A DNA stretch of 64,000 nucleotides, taken from the NCBI GenBank assembly GCA_027625915.1, contig JANTQA010000023.1, positions 16,368,001 through 16,432,000 on the forward strand. Reading direction: 5' to 3'. The notes beneath the pieces are model-generated. The model saw nothing but the letters and a program-made list of their open reading frames with translations. It did not search any database and was not told where the DNA came from. The stretch is from Anaeramoeba flamelloides (taxonomy: Eukaryota > Metamonada > Anaeramoebidae). The position numbers and the translations under genes are program-made. Positions 60,331 to 64,000 of this stretch are shown piece by piece (the stretch's first letter is position 1; the number at the start of each line of letters is the position of its first letter).

Positions 60331-63177
60331 AAAAAAAATATTTAAAAGAATATTAAATCCCCTTTGTATGAATTACATGAATAATTATTATTTAAATATT
60401 TTAATTTTTTTGTGAATAATCGTATTAATTATTTTATATTTTTTAGAATTTACTTTTTCTTATCTCGTCTTTAAATTTCAGGACATTTTACAAGATTGTA
60501 ATAAATATTTTCAGAAAGAAAAATAAAAAATCTTTCTATTTAATCTTATTACTTTCTTTCTTTCAATTTTTTTTTTTAAATAATTTGTAACAACCCAAAA
60601 TAAAAAAAAAATAGAATTTAATTAACATTTTTTGATTTTAAGCCTAAATAATTTGATTTTTTTTTTTAATTTGTTTTTACAATCATATTATTTTATTATT
60701 ACATGTTTTCATATCTTAGTGTCATTAAAAATTTTTCTCAAAAATTCATCAATTTCTATCAATCTAATCCTGATATACCTCGCAATTATCAAACTAATCA
60801 ATAATTTTATTTTTATTATTGAAAAAATCTGAACAAGACTATAAATTTTCTCTTCTTCTTAACTTTCCTATAGGAAATTTCAACTTAAAATTTTAGAATA
60901 AAAAATTATTCATTGGAAGAACCAATCAAATTATCTTTCTGGAGAAAAAGTAAAAAAAAAAAATTTGAAAAGAAAAAAGGAAAAAAGAAAAAGAAAAAAA
61001 AAAAAACAAATATAAAAAGAGTTAATAAGAATAATTGATAAAAGTTAAAAAAAAAAAACAAAGTTAACTTTAATTAAGATCATCCACGTTAACAACAGTT
61101 ATGGTCTTTTTGATCAATTTAATTTAATTTGATAATAGGTCATGAATGTTCAATTGTTATAGACCCTTTTTTTTTGATCATTTTCCCTTTAACTCAGTGA
61201 TGTCTCCCCTCTTTAATATTAGGTAAGTATTTTCCAGTTATTCGCACTTTTATCGTATTTCGAAATAACAGAATTAGTAAGTGTACACTTGATCTTTTTT
61301 CCTATAATTCTTATTCGCAATGAAAAGAAAATCCAGTCAATGATAAAAAGAAAAAAAATTAATAAAAAATATTCTTGTTATTTGTTTTTTTTCAATAACA
61401 TACAGCTTCAAAAAATATTACACAACTTGATAGATCAAATTATTTTTTTTACTCTAATTTACATACAATTATAAATTTTGAAAAATAGACTCACCACCAA
61501 TAAAAGGGTCCTGTTTTATTGGAAAAATAGAACATACCCAATATATTTTTATAATATTCTTCTCAAAAATTCAATTTTTAGATATTAATCATTTTTTCTA
61601 ATTTTACCTTAAAAACAAATTGTTTTTATTTTTTTTTCTTTATTATTTTTTTTTATGAAAAAATCACTTCAAAATTCAGATTAAATAAGAAATATATTAT
61701 TAAGCAAATTGAAAACATTCAATTCCTTTTAAAAAAGAATATATTTGCTCTAAAATAAATCTTCTTTTTAATAATTTTGAATTTTTAAATCCAGCAAAAG
61801 TTTTTTTTTTTTTATTTTTTTTATTTTAAATAAAAAAAAAACATAATAAAAAATACCTCAAAAAGAGTTTTATCTTCTTGAAAGAAGTTTTTTTTTTATC
61901 AAAAATTGAATATTTCTTTATAAATTATCGAAAAAAGTAAAATTTTATTAAAATTGATTGATTATATTTTGAGAAAACACTACAAGGAAAATTTAAACAC
62001 CGAAAATTAAAGTTAGCCAAAATTATACATTGGATTTCGGTTATACTTGTTTTATAAATTATTTTTTCAAAGTTATCATAATTTTATGTAACAAAAAAAG
62101 GATAGCTATTAAACTCATGAAAATCCGAATACCCACCTTTTCAAAAATACCAACTTTTGAAAAAAACACCCATTTTTGGGGTATTTTTTTAATGAAAAAA
62201 GTTGAAATGAATTAATTTTTGATTGAACATTAATATTGAAAAAAGAATAAATGTTAAAGCAATTTGCAAAAAACAATCGGGAATGTATATAAAAACTGAA
62301 ACATAATATAAAAAAAAAATAGAATGATAAAAAATATTCCAAAAACAGATAAAAAAAAACAGATTTTTAATTTAATTTAGCGATATCTTTTGATTGTAAT
62401 ATTTTGTACAATTAAAAATTGAAAAATATGTTTTTTTAGACTATTAAAAAAAGACTTGTAAATTATCTCTCTACTAAGTCAATTAAAATATTCAAAAATT
62501 TTACAATTAAAAAATTCAATAATTTTACAATTAAAAATGAAAAAAATATTACTGAAAAATTTCATTTTTTTTTCAATTCCTATTAATATCTATGAAAGTT
62601 GTAAACCTTTTTGAAAATTTTTATGAATAATAATGTTTATTATATGAGTGTATTTCAAAAATACAAAATTAGGAGATTTTTTTTTGAAACAAATTTTCCT
62701 TATCTTGAAGTACTCTTAAACTTTTATTTTTTATTAAAAGAAAAAACAATAGAAAATATTTTTAAACATCGGAATACAAAAAGAATAAAACTTCCATTTG
62801 ATAAAAAATTAAAGTTTTTGAGTTATTAATGCAAAAAAATAATAGGAAGATTTACAAAATAGTGGAAACCCTTTAAATGTAAAACTAAGTTTGTTTTTTA
62901 TATTTTGAAGAGATGTACTTTATTTCTTCTTATAGCGGTTCATTTTCCCGAATTCAAAAGAATCAAGAAAAATCTAAGATGTTACTCAATTCTTTCGAAT
63001 TCTGGAAGACCTCGAAACTTTCCCCAATTTCCCAATTTTTGTTTAGAAATGTTTATGAAGAGTCAAAATTTTCTTGATCATTAACAAATGATAAGATGAT
63101 AAACTGGTCTTTATTTTGAATAATATCATAAATGATATTATTCTTGAATTGTTTATTATTTTTCTTTATTTGAATTA
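60331..63177. other. downstream spacer of the bZIP gene
   Basis: No supported gene. About 61480-61700 weakly resembles the left part of the TA-flanked element (ATAGAACATACCC, TTCAATTTTTAGAT, then a T-rich tract). Short ORFs such as 62611-62829 have no recognisable family. Confidence 0.35.
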
Positions 63178-63362
63178 ATTCCTTAATCCAAATTTTTTCA
63201 TTTTTTTTTCATAGAAAGGACAATTCCCTAAAAAATGATCGATAACTTGATCTATTTCCGAGTTCTTGTTTTATCTGTATAAATTGCAAGATTTTGTTTT
63301 TAATTTATTCTTATCATGAAAATAATAATATCTATTTAAATGTTTTGCGACGTTTCGTAGTT
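63178..63362 (-). mobile_element. LINE ORF 3' end fragment (relic)
   Basis: The minus strand reads HLNRYYYFHDKNKLK, then KSCNLYR, then a second part SEIDQVIDHFLGNCPFYEKK. Many non-LTR elements end their reverse-transcriptase ORF with such a zinc-binding segment (CxxC..E..xHxLxxCPxYxxxR). Here the second cysteine of the first pair is Tyr and a stop interrupts the segment, so it is dead. Only about 185 bases are preserved. Confidence 0.4.
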
Positions 63363-63436
63363 ATAAGAGGGAAGTAGAGACCTTCCATTTTAAATATTTT
63401 TTGTCGTTAGGTTTTTTTTTTCATTTCAGAAATAAA

Positions 63437-63966
63437 TAAACCCCGTTCCAAAAATTTGTACACACCCAAAATCAAAAATAGACAAAAAAAATCCAATTTA
63501 TTGTATTTTTCCAAACATAATATAATACCACATTTAAGTTACCCAGTATTAATGTTTTAATAAGTAATCATTTTCACCCAAATAAAAGAAAAAAATATAA
63601 AACTCAAAAAAAAAATCACTGTGTCCAAAATAATGAAACGAGCCGAACAAAAAATGTATTGGTAAATTTGTTGAAATTTCACCAACAAATGTTGATCGAT
63701 CAAATGATAAGATACCATCTACCAATTGTATGTGATTTTCAAATTTAACAAACTCAACACTAACCTTCTATCAAACATTGAAAAAAAAAATTGAGATCTA
63801 ACCAAACAGATTAGGTAACTGCAAAAAAGGAAATGAAAATAAAACAAAAAAGAAAAAAAATGAAATAGTTTGTAAAATCAAAATTCTTTCCAATTTGAAT
63901 TTAAAGTGCAGTAATGATGTTCTTTCCACTGTTTAAACTGTGTCCAAATTTTTGGAATCTAGTTTA
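63437..63966. mobile_element. short Tc1/mariner-like inverted-repeat element
   Basis: Left end after TA: AACCCCGTTCCAAAAATTTG then TACACACC. Right end read inward from the other TA: AACTAGATTCCAAAAATTTG then GACACAG. That gives about 28 bases of imperfect terminal inverted repeat bounded by TA at 63437-63438 and 63965-63966. A related motif CACTGTGTCCAAAATAATG lies inside at about 63619. There is no ORF; it is a MITE of about 530 bases beside the LINE remnant. Confidence 0.6.
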
Positions 63967-64000
63967 GAAAATTTCATAACTTTTCTTTTTATTTCATAGA

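Overview
The window looks like nuclear DNA of a free-living amoeboid protist. It is extremely A/T rich, has long T and A tracts, and carries few, widely spaced genes. Several genes have introns with GT..AG ends. The gene set (a giant BEACH protein, an RCC1-BTB protein with an acidic insert, an F-box/TMEM185-like membrane protein, a RhoGAP-SH3 protein with a talin-F0-like head) fits an Anaeramoeba-like metamonad amoeba. That assignment is inference from gene style; no marker gene is present.

Layout: a TALE-like homeobox gene (1540-2706, +); a BEACH/WD40 gene assembled from three exons over about 13.5 kb (6218-19668, -), whose N-terminal exon is not found; a repeat-rich stretch with broken coding-like segments (about 20-29 kb); a six-exon calmodulin-like gene (29313-30570, +) with one frame break at an A8 run; a second repeat-rich stretch (30.8-35.1 kb); an F-box/multi-span membrane gene (35633-38353, -) facing a five-exon RhoGAP-SH3 gene (39523-46530, +); a two-exon RCC1-BTB gene (50039-53786, -); and an intronless membrane-tethered bZIP gene (58594-60330, +). 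The tail (63.2-64.0 kb) holds a LINE remnant and a short TA-flanked inverted-repeat element.

Themes: three genes belong to signalling or membrane-trafficking classes and two encode transcription factors; nothing suggests co-regulation. Much of the non-coding DNA, including the large introns (2.9, 3.2, 1.7 and 2.0 kb), is made of diverged non-autonomous DNA elements. I resolve one TA-flanked family of about 1 kb with internally deleted copies, a 1.2-1.5 kb pair, an about 0.85 kb pair, and three MITE-like elements with clear terminal inverted repeats. Between them lie fragments that read like protein but are broken.

No rRNA, tRNA or CRISPR array was found. Exon joins were derived by eye from reading frame, splice dinucleotides and family conservation; transcript data would settle them.
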